From assembly GCA_030691385.1 (NCBI GenBank), contig JAUYEI010000031.1:1-43761 (forward strand): 43,761 bases of DNA, read 5' to 3'. A program made the position numbers and the translations under genes. Positions 1-8,247 of this stretch are shown piece after piece. Position 1 is the first letter of the stretch. Every line of letters begins with the position of its first letter. This stretch comes from Azonexus sp. (GTDB lineage Bacteria > Pseudomonadota > Gammaproteobacteria > Burkholderiales > Rhodocyclaceae). Under the pieces are notes generated by a model. That model did no database searches. It was given only the letters and a program-made list of their open reading frames with translations, and was not told the origin of the DNA.

Positions 1-134
1 AGCCGGGCGCCCGACCAGGCGTGCCAGCGGCCACGTCGCGCTGTCACCCAAGGGGTGAATCGCCTCGAAGGCGCAAAGGCCTGTATTCAGGCGGCTGGCC
101 AAGGCTGGATAAGCGGTCAACTGAGGTTTCAAGG
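1..134 (+). mobile_element. MITE-like 235-bp element, copy R1 (left part outside window)
   Basis: Right-hand part of the dispersed element seen complete at 6511, 13809, 35391, 37298 and 39432. It ends in the terminal inverted repeat CAACTGAGGTTTCAAGG. The flank repeats part of the end (TTCAAGG follows directly), so the exact boundary or a target duplication cannot be judged without the left end. It carries no transposase. Strand + is used for copies ending in this right terminus. Confidence 0.85.
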
Positions 135-210
135 TTCAAGGATCATGCCTTCGGAATGGACGAATCACAATAGGCGCAGCGAGTGCGCCCGAGTATCACT
201 GCCCGTGATG

Positions 211-915
211 CTACTTGACCTGACCGAGTTTCTGCTCGATGCGGGCCAGCGGAATCGCGCCGGGAACCCGCTCGCCATCAGCAAAGAACATGGTCGGGGT
301 GCCAGTGATATTGAGTTTGCGGCCAAATTCCTGATTTTTGGTCACGGCGGAGGTATCACAATCTTCGCGCCCCGCCGGCACCTTGCCATCGACCATCCAG
401 TCGTTCCATGCCTTGGCTCGATCGCTGGAACACCATATCTGCTTGGACTTGCGCACAGAGTCTTCGGAAAGAATGGGGAGCAGGAATGTATAGACCGTGA
501 CATTTTCCAACTTCAACAATTCCTTGGCCAAACGCTTGCAATAGCCGCAATTGGGATCCTCGAAGGTGGCCAGTACGCGCTTGCCGTCGCCACGCACCTG
601 CTTGATGGCGCGATCCAGCGGCAAATCGCCAAACCTGATCGCCGTCAGCTTTTTCATGCGCTCGTCGGTCACGTTCTTCATCGTTTTTGCGTCAATCAAC
701 TGACCACTGACTACGATGGCCGTCATTTTTTCATCGGTATAGAAAATATTGCCATCAGCGTAGACTTCGTAAAGTCCAAGGTAGCCAGATTTCGTGACGC
801 TTTCCACCTTGGTGCCGAGCTTGGCCTCCATTTGTTTGCGGATGTCGGCTTCGTCAGCCATAGCGCTTAGACAAAATGCCATCGCCAAGGCCATCGGCAA
901 CAATTTCTTCAACAT
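211..915 (-). CDS. dsbC: Thiol:disulfide interchange protein DsbC
   Basis: Periplasmic disulfide isomerase that reshuffles wrong disulfides in exported proteins. The 234-residue product starts with a signal peptide (about residues 1-20, ending SAMA), followed by a DsbC-type dimerisation domain (about 22-85) and a thioredoxin-fold domain. The active site CGYC is at residues 123-126, the cis-proline loop reads TGTPTMFF, and a second cysteine pair (IWC ... EDC) matches the structural disulfide of DsbC. Length is normal for the family. It begins 9 bp after the stop of the upstream hydroxylase gene, so the two are probably one transcript. DsbG is the main alternative, but the DsbC reading is favoured by size and the second disulfide. 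Confidence 0.93.
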   Translation of the reverse strand: MLKKLLPMALAMAFCLSAMADEADIRKQMEAKLGTKVESVTKSGYLGLYEVYADGNIFYTDEKMTAIVVSGQLIDAKTMKNVTDERMKKLTAIRFGDLPLDRAIKQVRGDGKRVLATFEDPNCGYCKRLAKELLKLENVTVYTFLLPILSEDSVRKSKQIWCSSDRAKAWNDWMVDGKVPAGREDCDTSAVTKNQEFGRKLNITGTPTMFFADGERVPGAIPLARIEQKLGQVK

Positions 916-924
916 GCAATTCTC

Positions 925-2088
925 CTAAAGGACGCCGAGAGCATACCGCACCAAGGCATTTTTAATTAACGGCAGGCCGTTGATCAGATTCATCCCAAGA
1001 TTGCGCAGTGGGCGCAAGCCTGGCGGCGACTCTTTGAACAAGCGACGCAAACTGTCTGTCGTTGTCTGCATCAACACGGTTTCCTCGCGCCGAGCGCGCT
1101 GATAACGCTGCAGGAAACGCTCCTGACCAATATCGTGCCACGGTTGTGTTGCCGCCAGTTGACCGGCGAGCGTCATGGCATCCTGAAAACCAAGATTGAT
1201 ACCATGACCGGACAAGGGATGAATTCCATGCGCCGCATCACCGACCAGCGCCAGGCGTGGCGCGACTGTTTGCGGCACGCGCATCAAGCGCAAGGGGAAA
1301 GCCGCCGGCGCCGTGAGCAATTCCAGCTTGCCCAGCACCCGACTCCCGGCCTCGGCCACGCGTTCGCAAAGCTGTTCGGAAGGCAGCAAACAGAGTTCAT
1401 CAGCACGGTCATCGGGCGTGGACCACACGATGGAAATGCGATTTCCCGGCAAGGGAAGATAGGCCAGCACGCCATCGTCACGAAACCACTGAAACGCCGT
1501 GTTGTTATGCAGTTTTTCCGTGGCGAAATTGGCGACCAGGCCTTTTTCTCCATACGGCGTATTTACTGCAGCAAGACCGGCAGTCTGCCGCACCCAGGAA
1601 TCGCGACCATCGGCACCAACCAGGAGGCGGGCCGACAACACCGCGCCATCGCTCAGATGAAGGACAGCAGCGTCGTGACGTAACTCAAGGCCGTCCGGCC
1701 GAGCCGGACAAAAGAGCGTCAGATTGCCCTGTCGCTTGGCGCTTTCCCAGAACTCGCAAGCCATCTGCGACGATTCGAGAATCCAGCCCAATTCAGAAAC
1801 GCCGGTCTCGAATGCGGAAAAACCCAGCCGGCCGGTACCATCACCATGGATTTGCATGGCGCGGATCGGAGCCATTCTTGAAACGTCCAAGTGGCGCCAG
1901 GCGCCAATGGACTCAAGAAACGAGACGTTGGCCGGGCTGATCGCGTAAATACGCGAATCCCAGCCATCGGAAAGATGCGGAGGATTATTTTCGACGAGCG
2001 CGATACGCAAGCGCGTGTCGCGCAAGGCCAAGGCCAAGCTGGCCCCAGCCAGCCCCCCGCCAACGATGATCAGATCAAACTGCTGCAT
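925..2088 (-). CDS. UbiH/UbiF/COQ6-family FAD-dependent hydroxylase
   Basis: Flavin monooxygenase of the ubiquinone-ring hydroxylase family (387 aa). The N-terminal FAD-binding dinucleotide fold reads IIVGGGLAGASLA (residues 7-19). The middle DG motif reads VGADGRDSWVR, and the GD motif LVGDAAHGIHPLSGHGINLG sits near residue 290. These three motifs define the UbiH/VisC group, which hydroxylates the ubiquinone precursor with O2 at the inner membrane. Which ring position this enzyme modifies (UbiH, UbiF, UbiI or UbiM type) cannot be told from the sequence alone, so no symbol is given. It lies directly upstream of dsbC with a 9-bp gap. Confidence 0.88.
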   Translation of the reverse strand: MQQFDLIIVGGGLAGASLALALRDTRLRIALVENNPPHLSDGWDSRIYAISPANVSFLESIGAWRHLDVSRMAPIRAMQIHGDGTGRLGFSAFETGVSELGWILESSQMACEFWESAKRQGNLTLFCPARPDGLELRHDAAVLHLSDGAVLSARLLVGADGRDSWVRQTAGLAAVNTPYGEKGLVANFATEKLHNNTAFQWFRDDGVLAYLPLPGNRISIVWSTPDDRADELCLLPSEQLCERVAEAGSRVLGKLELLTAPAAFPLRLMRVPQTVAPRLALVGDAAHGIHPLSGHGINLGFQDAMTLAGQLAATQPWHDIGQERFLQRYQRARREETVLMQTTTDSLRRLFKESPPGLRPLRNLGMNLINGLPLIKNALVRYALGVL

Positions 2089-2128
2089 GACGGCAATTAT
2101 GCCGCTTCAGGAGAATGAAACAAGCAGA

Positions 2129-2485
2129 TCAGGCGGGCGTGCCGCCACCACCGCCGGTTTGCGGCTTGTTCTGGCGTGGCCGGCGATTGTTGTTGGTGCG
2201 CGGGCGATGCTTCTTTTGCTGTTGGCCAAGAGCACCGCCGGCATTGCCGCCGGGCTTGCCATGCTGCATGTTGCTGCGACCAGGACTGCCGCCAAGCGGC
2301 TCATTGCCGGAAACACGGTTACCGGGAGCAAGCTGGATTTCCAGCTCGATGATTTCATCCCACTGCTCATCGGTCCGATCACGCTCGGCGATCGACAGGA
2401 GGTCACGCAAGCGGCGACGCGTATCGAGCGACGGCGCTACGATAACGGGAGCTTCGGGGGGATTTTCTGGATTCGGATTGGTCAT
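2129..2485 (-). CDS. Small uncharacterised protein, acidic N-terminus and basic Gly/Asn/Gln-rich tail
   Basis: An ORF of 118 residues that I do not recognise. Residues 1-55 are proline-rich and acidic with a predicted helical stretch (LRDLLSIAERDRTDEQWDEIIELEIQ region). The rest is low-complexity and strongly basic (KKHRPRTNNNRRPRQNK), ending in a run of glycines, a composition seen in RNA- or DNA-associated small proteins. It sits between HU and the UbiH-like gene on the same strand, 40 bp before the latter. No good Shine-Dalgarno is visible before the ATG, which lowers confidence. Function unknown. Confidence 0.55.
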   Translation of the reverse strand: MTNPNPENPPEAPVIVAPSLDTRRRLRDLLSIAERDRTDEQWDEIIELEIQLAPGNRVSGNEPLGGSPGRSNMQHGKPGGNAGGALGQQQKKHRPRTNNNRRPRQNKPQTGGGGGTPA

Positions 2486-2542
2486 TGCAACTTAAAAAAG
2501 CGGAGCCCGTCGAAGACGAACCCCGCATTCGTTAACACCGGA

Positions 2543-2842
2543 TTACTTCTTTTTGGCGGCGGTCTTCTTGGCGGCGACCGATGCCTTGAAAGCCGTACCA
2601 GCAGTAAATTTCGGAACCGTAGTAGCGGGAATTTTCAGCGTAGCGCCGGTTTTTGGATTCTTGCCGGTGCGCGCTGCGCGCTTGGCGGACTTGAACGTGC
2701 CGAAACCGACGAGTGTAACAGACTCCCCTGCGGTCACGGTCTTGACTACCGCGCCGATGATGGCCGACAGCGCCTTGTCAGCAGCAGCCTTGGTTATACC
2801 AGCTTCTTTTGCAGCAACTTCGACCAGCTCGGATTTATTCAT
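2543..2842 (-). CDS. HU-family DNA-binding protein with Lys/Ala-rich tail
   Basis: Nucleoid-associated HU-type protein (99 aa). Residues 1-90 follow the HU fold: helical dimerisation part MNKSELVEVAAKEAGITKAA, the GFGTF turn (about residues 47-51), and the DNA-binding arm with the GKNPKTG signature and conserved proline around 60-72. A short Lys/Ala extension (AAKKTAAKKK) follows, as in several betaproteobacterial HU proteins, and may add nonspecific DNA contacts. The start is set by a strong AGGAGG about 8 bases upstream. A short GC hairpin (GCCGT-TCCG-ACGGC) lies in the leader at about 2880-2896. Abundant architectural protein, likely monocistronic. Confidence 0.93.
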   Translation of the reverse strand: MNKSELVEVAAKEAGITKAAADKALSAIIGAVVKTVTAGESVTLVGFGTFKSAKRAARTGKNPKTGATLKIPATTVPKFTAGTAFKASVAAKKTAAKKK

Positions 2843-3073
2843 CTAAGTGCCTCCTAGTTACCTATCAATGTTTAAGAAAACTGGCCGTCGGAACGGCAGC
2901 ACGACAAAAGTAGCATACCTTTTTGAATAAGTGTTGGCCCAAGAGCGCCTATTTGCAGGCGATTGCGTGAATATTTGTAGCGCGATATGAATTGGAGGAA
3001 GCGGCGAGAATGCGACGGGTATAGATGTCGCCCTTTCTCTTTGAGGTATCAGGGCCTCTGCACTCGAACGCCA

Positions 3074-3259
3074 TAACGGTCTCAAGCCCAGGAAACGCAT
3101 GCGCAGTTCATCGTCCCAAGCCGCTCTTTTGCGCTTCAGGCGCAGACTGGATTTGACCTTGTCGGTCGTATCCATCCGCAAGAGGTTGAGGACGATTTTC
3201 TTGAGCAGCGAAAGGTGGAAATTTGATGCGATTGCCCTGGAGTCGCCCCGACACAATTC
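3074..3259 (-). pseudogene. C-terminal remnant of an ISAs1-family transposase
   Basis: On the minus strand a stretch of about 62 residues reads ELCRGDSRAIASNF, then KKIVLNLLRMDTTDKVK, then LKRKRAAWDDELRMRFLGL. This resembles the C-terminal end of ISAs1-type transposases (CR.D..A.NF....R..LNLLR.D, followed by KR..A.WDD..R...LG). The upstream catalytic part is absent and the frame runs on into unrelated sequence, so this is a decayed insertion-sequence tail. It occupies most of the 500-bp gap between HU and the Bax-inhibitor gene, where I see no intact gene. Confidence 0.6.
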
Positions 3260-3345
3260 AGCCAAAGCGCTTGGGAATAATTGAAACTTCGGGCATGCTC
3301 CGTTAGTCTTAGCATTTGTCGAAACAACACAAGGGAGCCTCCCGC

Positions 3346-4038
3346 ATGAACACCAACTTCGAGATTGCCAATCAGGGCTCTTCGGGGCTAGCACTGCAGC
3401 AGAACCGGGTTCTGCGCAACACCTACATGCTGCTCGGCCTTTCCATGGTACCGACGGTCATTGGTGCACTGGTCGGTATCCAGATGCAATTCAGCTTCCT
3501 GGCGGGCAGCCCGTTCATTTCCTTCCTGCTGTTCATTGGCGTTGCCATGGGTTTCATGTGGGGCATCGAGAAGAACAAGGACCGCGGACTGGGCGTCGCT
3601 CTGCTCCTCGGCTTCACCTTCTTCATGGGACTCATGCTGTCGCGCATCCTGCAAGTCGCCCTCGGCTTCTCCAACGGCGGCTCGATGATCGCCATGGCCG
3701 CAGGTGGCACGGGCGCTGTTTTCTTCACAATGTCGACCGTCGCCGCTGTCAGCAAGCGTGATTTTACCGGGATGGGCAAGTTCCTGTTCGTCGGCATGAT
3801 TGTCGTGCTGCTCGCCGCCATCGCCAACATCTTCTTCCAGATTCCGGCGCTGTCGCTGACCATTGCCGTTGCCGTTGTCGGCATCTTCTCGGCCTACATC
3901 CTGTACGACATCAGCCGCATCATTCAGGGTGGCGAAACCAACTACGTGAGTGCAACCCTGGCGGTCTATCTCGACGTTTACAACGTTTTCGTCGGCCTGC
4001 TGCAACTGATCATGGCCTTCACCGGCGAGCGCGATTAA
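3346..4038 (+). CDS. Bax inhibitor-1/YccA family inner-membrane protein
   Basis: Integral membrane protein of 230 residues in the UPF0005/BI-1 family (YccA, YbhL). Seven hydrophobic segments run from about residue 25 to the C-terminus, and the family C-terminal pattern is present (AYILYDISRIIQGGETNYVSAT, then LAVYLDVYNVFVGLLQLI). YccA of E. coli interacts with the FtsH protease; other members are pH-gated calcium leak channels. Which applies here is unknown. The start at 3346 is chosen because AAGGGAG lies 8 bases upstream; an earlier TTG would add ten residues without hydrophobicity. A rho-independent terminator follows at 4061. Confidence 0.9.
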   Translation: MNTNFEIANQGSSGLALQQNRVLRNTYMLLGLSMVPTVIGALVGIQMQFSFLAGSPFISFLLFIGVAMGFMWGIEKNKDRGLGVALLLGFTFFMGLMLSRILQVALGFSNGGSMIAMAAGGTGAVFFTMSTVAAVSKRDFTGMGKFLFVGMIVVLLAAIANIFFQIPALSLTIAVAVVGIFSAYILYDISRIIQGGETNYVSATLAVYLDVYNVFVGLLQLIMAFTGERD

Positions 4039-4060
4039 GCTTCGCTAACGCGATAACACA

Positions 4061-4084
4061 AAGGCGGCCTCAGCCGCCTTTTCT
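4061..4084. terminator. Rho-independent terminator between convergent genes
   Basis: Perfect stem AAGGCGGC / GCCGCCTT with loop CTCA, followed by TTTT on the + strand and preceded by A residues, so it can serve both the BI-1 gene (+) and rlmD (-), whose stops flank it. Confidence 0.85.
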
Positions 4085-4104
4085 ACGTCAGGAAAACCTT
4101 GTCG

Positions 4105-5409
4105 TCAGGGCCGTTCGAAAACGGCAATCGACTCGACGTGGGCGGTATGCGGGAACATATTCACCGCCCCGGCCGAGACGAAACGATAGTCCTTCTCGGT
4201 GACCAGCACCGCAGCATCGCGAGCCAGCGTACCCGGATTGCATGACACATAAACAATACGACGTGGTGCATCATTGCCAAGCGCCCGGACCAGTTCAACT
4301 GCCCCCTCGCGCGGGGGATCGATCAGCATCTTGTCAAAACGGCCGAGCGCCGCGAGCGATTGCTCCGAACACTCGAACAGGTTGGCAACGCCGAACTCGA
4401 CGCGCTCCGCCAGGCCATTCGAGACCGCGCTCTCACGCCCACGCGCCACCAGCCCGGCACTGCCTTCGACACCAACCACGACAGCCCCCGACCGGGCAAT
4501 CGGCAAGGTGAAATTCCCCAGGCCGCAGAACATGTCGGCGATCCGCTCGCCCGGTTGCGGATCGAGCAGGCGCATGGTGCGGCGGACCAGCACACGATTC
4601 ACCGCATGGTTGACCTGGGTGAAATCGCTCGGCTTGAAGTCGAATTCAAGGTCGAACTCCGGCAAGGTGTACGACAACCGCGGCCCCGGCAGCGGATGAA
4701 AACGCTGGATGGAATCCGGCCCCTTGGGCTGCAGGTAAAAAACGATGCCGTGCCGGTCGGCAAACTCGCGCAACAAACCCTCGTCGGCAGCGGTCAGCGG
4801 GTCAAGAATGCGCAACAGCACGGCCGTGCAATGCTCGCCAACCGCCACCTCAAGCTCGCGGATACGGTCGGCCACCGACAGCGCGCCCAACAGTTCGCGC
4901 ATGGGCATCAGCAGGGCCGACACATGGGGCGGCAAAATGTCGCAGCTCCGAATGTCAGCAATGTAGCTGCTGCGCCATTCATGGAAGCCAATCAACACGC
5001 CCCCGTTTTTCGATACCTGACGGACCGCCAGCCGAGCTCGGTGCCGATAGCCCCAAGGCTCGCCCTGAATCGGCGGCAGCATCGTTTCCGGGCGCACACG
5101 ACCGATATGCCAGAGACTGTCTTCAAGGACGCGCTGCTTGGCGGCAACCTGCGCCGAAGTATCCATGTGCTGCATGGCACAACCGCCACAAACGCCAAAA
5201 TGTGGACAGCGCGGCACAACGCGGGCATTCGACGGCTTGATGACGCGCACCAGATTCGCCAATTCGAACTTGGACTTCTTCCGGAAGCTGGCGTATTCGA
5301 CGGTTTCGCCCGGCAAGGCGCCATCGACAAAAATGGCCTTGCCGTCCTGGCGGGTAACCCCCCGTGCCTCATGGTCCAACGATGCGATGATCCCGATTGG
5401 CACGGTCAA
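4105..5409 (-). CDS. rlmD: 23S rRNA (uracil(1939)-C(5))-methyltransferase RlmD
   Basis: SAM-dependent RNA methyltransferase of the RumA/TrmA family, 434 aa. An N-terminal TRAM domain (about 1-60) is followed by Fe-S ligands Cys68, Cys74 and Cys77 ([10 protein letters not shown]). The central RNA-binding region precedes the catalytic domain, which has the SAM motif [13 protein letters not shown], the IDPPREG motif and the nucleophile Cys390 in [10 protein letters not shown]. These features distinguish RlmD from RlmC and TrmA, and the length matches. It is divergent from the gene at 5454, with 44 bp between starts. Confidence 0.93.
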   Translation of the reverse strand: MTVPIGIIASLDHEARGVTRQDGKAIFVDGALPGETVEYASFRKKSKFELANLVRVIKPSNARVVPRCPHFGVCGGCAMQHMDTSAQVAAKQRVLEDSLWHIGRVRPETMLPPIQGEPWGYRHRARLAVRQVSKNGGVLIGFHEWRSSYIADIRSCDILPPHVSALLMPMRELLGALSVADRIRELEVAVGEHCTAVLLRILDPLTAADEGLLREFADRHGIVFYLQPKGPDSIQRFHPLPGPRLSYTLPEFDLEFDFKPSDFTQVNHAVNRVLVRRTMRLLDPQPGERIADMFCGLGNFTLPIARSGAVVVGVEGSAGLVARGRESAVSNGLAERVEFGVANLFECSEQSLAALGRFDKMLIDPPREGAVELVRALGNDAPRRIVYVSCNPGTLARDAAVLVTEKDYRFVSAGAVNMFPHTAHVESIAVFERP

Positions 5410-5453
5410 CTCCGAAAAAGCGCGAATTTTAACAATCGGTTAAACTAAGCGCC

Positions 5454-5930
5454 ATGGCTCGCGAACTGATTACCTCCTGGGCAGACTACCAATTGGCGCT
5501 CGACCGCCTGCTGGCCATTGCCTGTCACAAGATCAGCATTTATGACGAAGACCTCGTCACGCTGAAGCTCGAATCCGCCCCCCGCCTGATTCATATCAAA
5601 CGTCTCCTCCAGTCCGAACAGGGCGATTCCCTGCAAATCGCCGTGCGCAATGGTGGGCCGACCCGGCAAAAGCATCCGCTGCTCCTGAGCCAGCTAAGCA
5701 CCTTCGGCCACCGCGCTGCAGCCCGTGAAACGCCGCCGCAACTTGCCCATCTCCGGGACAGCATGATCCTCGTCGACGACAAACATGCCCTGATTCGTTT
5801 TGAGCGAGATATGCCGCGCGGCAAATTACTGATCGATGAAATTGACGAACTCCACCCCTATTTGACCCGCTTCAAGGAAATCTGGTCAGAAGGAGGCGAA
5901 AGCATTAGCAGCACCACGCTTGGGCTCTGA
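5454..5930 (+). CDS. Conserved-looking protein of unknown function
   Basis: An ORF of 158 residues divergent from rlmD. I do not recognise the family with certainty. It has no signal peptide or membrane segment and looks like a compact soluble cytoplasmic protein. It opens with MARELITSWADYQLALDRLLAIA, contains a mid region (LRDSMILVDDKHALIRFERD) and ends in a helical stretch (DEIDELHPYLTRFKEIW). The pattern of short strands and a charged carboxyl helix gives no catalytic signature. Its position beside rlmD may point to RNA metabolism, but that is only a guess from context. Confidence 0.7.
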   Translation: MARELITSWADYQLALDRLLAIACHKISIYDEDLVTLKLESAPRLIHIKRLLQSEQGDSLQIAVRNGGPTRQKHPLLLSQLSTFGHRAAARETPPQLAHLRDSMILVDDKHALIRFERDMPRGKLLIDEIDELHPYLTRFKEIWSEGGESISSTTLGL

Positions 5931-5986
5931 TCTTCAGGCATTTTTCTGCACTGCAGCAACTCTCGCCCACACAAATAAATTGTTGC

Positions 5987-5992
5987 TATAAT
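5987..5992 (+). promoter_or_regulatory. Extended -10 box upstream of the small lipoprotein gene
   Basis: TATAAT preceded by TGC, an extended -10 arrangement (TGnTATAAT). No good -35 box is visible at 17 bases upstream, which fits extended -10 promoters. It would give a leader of about 65 nt before the ATG at 6066. Confidence 0.6.
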
Positions 5993-6065
5993 CGCAGACT
6001 GATTAGGTATCTCCTGATCTCCGATCATTTCAGATTTTGTTGCCTCTTGTCGATAAGGAAATCCC

Positions 6066-6296
6066 ATGAATAAGTCTATTCTCGTTGCTGCTCTGCTCGC
6101 CGTTGCCCTGTCCGCTTGTGGCAAAAAGCCGGAAGCCCCGGCTGCTGCCGCCCCGGCCCCGGCCCCGGTTGCCGCTCCGGCTGCTGAAGCTGCCAAGCCG
6201 GCTGAAGCCGCTGCTCCGGCCGCTGCCGCTCCGGCTGCTGAAGCTGCCAAGCCGGCTGAAGCCGCTCCGGCTGCTGCCCCGGCTGCTGCGAAGTAA
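6066..6296 (+). CDS. Small Ala/Pro-rich lipoprotein
   Basis: A 76-residue protein with a lipoprotein signal: MNKSILVAALLAVALSAC, with the lipobox LSAC placing the lipidated cysteine at residue 18. The mature part is almost only Ala, Pro, Lys and Glu and repeats the unit EAAKPAEAA twice; the DNA is a matching near-identical tandem repeat (about 6180-6290). Such tails are thought to act as extended spacers in the periplasm, but no function is evident here. SD AAGGAA precedes the start by 5 bases, a TATAAT box lies 75 bases upstream, and a strong terminator follows 20 bases after the stop, so it forms its own transcription unit and is probably highly expressed. Confidence 0.85.
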   Translation: MNKSILVAALLAVALSACGKKPEAPAAAAPAPAPVAAPAAEAAKPAEAAAPAAAAPAAEAAKPAEAAPAAAPAAAK

Positions 6297-6316
6297 TTCT
6301 TCCAGCATCAAGAAAC

Positions 6317-6338
6317 ACGGGGCTTCGGCCCCGTTTTT
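6317..6338 (+). terminator. Rho-independent terminator
   Basis: Stem ACGGGGC / GCCCCGT closed by the stable tetraloop TTCG and followed by TTTT, 20 bases after the lipoprotein stop codon. Confidence 0.93.
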
Positions 6339-6353
6339 CATTGCCCTGAGTTT

Positions 6354-7104
6354 TTAGCCAATGCTGCGCCAATCAAATCCCTGATCCGGGGCTGGTCACG
6401 CCCCCCCACTCATGCGGGCACTCCAGCGCCCTGGCGACAGCAGCAACGGCAGTTCCGGCCGATTGTTACGCTCGCTCAGGTGGACCACCACCAGAACCTG
6501 CAGGCTTGAACCTTGAAACCTCAGTTGGACGCGGCTGATGGTGCGTTTGGGCGGGATGACCGGCGCGAAGCGACGCCGCAGCAGGCTCATGCCTGCAAGG
6601 AGAAGCGACAAAGCCGGACGCCCGACCAGACGTGCCAGCCGCCGCGTCGCGCTGTCACCCAACGGGTGAATGGCATCGAAGACACAAAGGCCCGTATTCA
6701 TGCGGCTGGCCAAGGCTGGATAAGCGGTCAACTGAGGCATCAAGGATCATGAGGCACAGGAAAAGGTAAAACTTCCAGATCGCCGATCGACAGCAAACGA
6801 TGACTGTCGACAATGCACAGATCCAGTGCCGAATCAGCCTCCCGACAGCCCACCCTGGTACCGTGTGTCATCCAGACCGGCAAACCGAACTTGCGGGCCA
6901 GCCTGAAACCGCCGGCGACGTGGTCACCATGCTCATGGGCAACCAGAATGCCAGCCAGATCAGAGGGAGTCCGGCCAAGGCGCTGCAAGCGAGCCACGGC
7001 TTCCCGTAGCCCGTAGCCACATCGAGCATCAGACATGTTGCCCCGTGCTCGACGAGCAACGCATTTCCGGCGCTGCCGCTGCCAAGCGAGGCAAAACAAA
7101 TCAC
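6354..7104 (-). pseudogene. Decayed YycJ/WalJ-type MBL-fold hydrolase, interrupted by element R2
   Basis: Third gene of a dapA-bamC-hydrolase run. It starts with GTG overlapping the bamC stop (GTGA): ICFASLGSGSAGNALLVEHG, then a -1 change near 7025 shifts the frame (LMLDV... should continue as CGYGLREAVARLQRLGR). The metal motif HEHGDH follows, and the reading stops at PFPVPHD because R2 (6511-6745) begins there. Beyond R2 the C-terminal part resumes as HLSERNNRPEL, then in another frame ARALECPHEWGGVTSP, then in a third frame PDQGFDWRSIG and a TAA at 6354. Roughly 90-100 codons between PVPHD and HLSE appear to be missing compared with the family. The gene therefore has at least three frameshifts, an insertion and a deletion. 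The family is normally a cytoplasmic metal-dependent phosphodiesterase-like hydrolase. Confidence 0.85.
6511..6745 (+). mobile_element. MITE-like element, copy R2 (diverged)
   Basis: Complete 235-bp copy, the most diverged of the six. Left end CCTTGAAACCTCAGTTG is intact; the right end has two changes (GAGGCATCAAGG). Flanks are TTGAA on the left and ATCAT on the right, so there is no target duplication, consistent with a deletion next to it. It sits inside the yycJ-like pseudogene. Confidence 0.9.
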
Positions 7105-8231
7105 TGCAACTGCTGGAGGAGCAGACCGAGAATCTTCTTTGCAGTTTCCGACTTGTCTGTGCCGCCTTCGTTGGACAGTACCTTGACGGTGCTCTGCTCC
7201 CCGGCATCACTGACATAAATGCGATACTGGACCTTCGAACTAGCCGGTGGCTCTGCACTCTTCCAGAAAGCCAGCTTGGACAGCAAACCATCGTCCTTCT
7301 TGCTGCGCTTGTCCAATTCCGGATCAACGTAGCGCACGAAGTACAGGCCACGTGAGCGATCACGATCTTCAACCGTGAAGCCGACGCGATCCAGCGCCAG
7401 GCCAACACGGCGCCATGCACGGTCGAAACGCTCAAGCACTTCCAGCGTACCGGCACCATCATCCGACTTGGCCAGTTTGGCACGCGGTTCGGCTTTGGCC
7501 GAAGCGATCGACGCTTCGGCACGTTTCTCTTCGGAACCGAGACGAACCATCAAACGGCGCAGCATCTCCGCTTCCAACTCCGGGTCGGCCGCGCGAGGTT
7601 GCCAGCGCGTGTCATCCTTGGCCGAGGAAGTGTAGACCTCCTCCATGGCGCGATGACTGACAAATATATCGGTTGTTCCCGACGTTGTACCTGGCTCGAA
7701 GCGGGTACGGAACTTGTCGCGCTCACCAGTCGAGTAAAGTGAATCAAGCAACCGGCCAAGGGTGTTGCGAAGAATGTCGTCACCAATCTTGGCACGATTT
7801 TCCGCCCAATCGGTTTCCATCACGCCAGCTTCTGGACGCTCGACAGAAATGATGAAGCCGGTTTCCTGCCAGAAATCCTTAACAGTATCCCACAGCTTGT
7901 CAGCCGGAGCAGCGACAACCAGCCAGCGCTGGTTCCCGGAACGCTCGACGCGCACCTTGTCGACCTGCGGCAGAACTACGGAATTCTGGGCCTGGGCCAG
8001 CGGCGTACGGTCAGCGCTATAGGCCGAAAATGTCGCGCTCCCCTTGCCGGCCACATCAGGCACGAGATAGCGGTCATCACGAACAATCCGGGACAGATCA
8101 GGCGGCACTTCGAGCGTCGGTGCCTTGCTGGCTGACTTGTATTCGATCTTGCGAGAGTCGGGAAGTACACTGCACCCGGCCAGAACAATCGCCAGCAGGG
8201 AAAGGGAGGGGCCGGAAAGCCGACGTTTCAT
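7101..8231 (-). CDS. bamC: Outer-membrane assembly lipoprotein BamC (NlpB)
   Basis: Lipoprotein subunit of the BAM complex that inserts beta-barrel proteins into the outer membrane. The 376-residue product has a lipoprotein signal (MKRRLSGPSLSLLAIVLAGC, lipidated Cys20), an extended N-terminal region containing the BamD-binding type segment (YKSASKAPTLEVPPDLS), and two helix-grip domains separated by a linker near the middle. The start at 8231 is preferred to a more upstream one because it gives the signal peptide directly. Its gene lies 16 bp after dapA, the standard dapA-bamC arrangement, and its stop overlaps the GTG of the ruined hydrolase gene. Confidence 0.88.
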   Translation of the reverse strand: MKRRLSGPSLSLLAIVLAGCSVLPDSRKIEYKSASKAPTLEVPPDLSRIVRDDRYLVPDVAGKGSATFSAYSADRTPLAQAQNSVVLPQVDKVRVERSGNQRWLVVAAPADKLWDTVKDFWQETGFIISVERPEAGVMETDWAENRAKIGDDILRNTLGRLLDSLYSTGERDKFRTRFEPGTTSGTTDIFVSHRAMEEVYTSSAKDDTRWQPRAADPELEAEMLRRLMVRLGSEEKRAEASIASAKAEPRAKLAKSDDGAGTLEVLERFDRAWRRVGLALDRVGFTVEDRDRSRGLYFVRYVDPELDKRSKKDDGLLSKLAFWKSAEPPASSKVQYRIYVSDAGEQSTVKVLSNEGGTDKSETAKKILGLLLQQLQ

Positions 8232-8247
8232 TTTTTCTTTACTCCGC

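Noticed and set aside
2876..2896. GCCGTCGGAACGGC in the HU leader as a repeat copy
   Set aside because: Shares the last bases with the copy at narK (CGTCGGAACGG), but the rest of the motif is not there; better seen as a simple hairpin.
2858..3394. A 178-codon minus-strand ORF
   Set aside because: Only its middle third resembles a transposase tail; the rest has no coding character and the start lies inside the BI-1 gene. Reported as a remnant instead.
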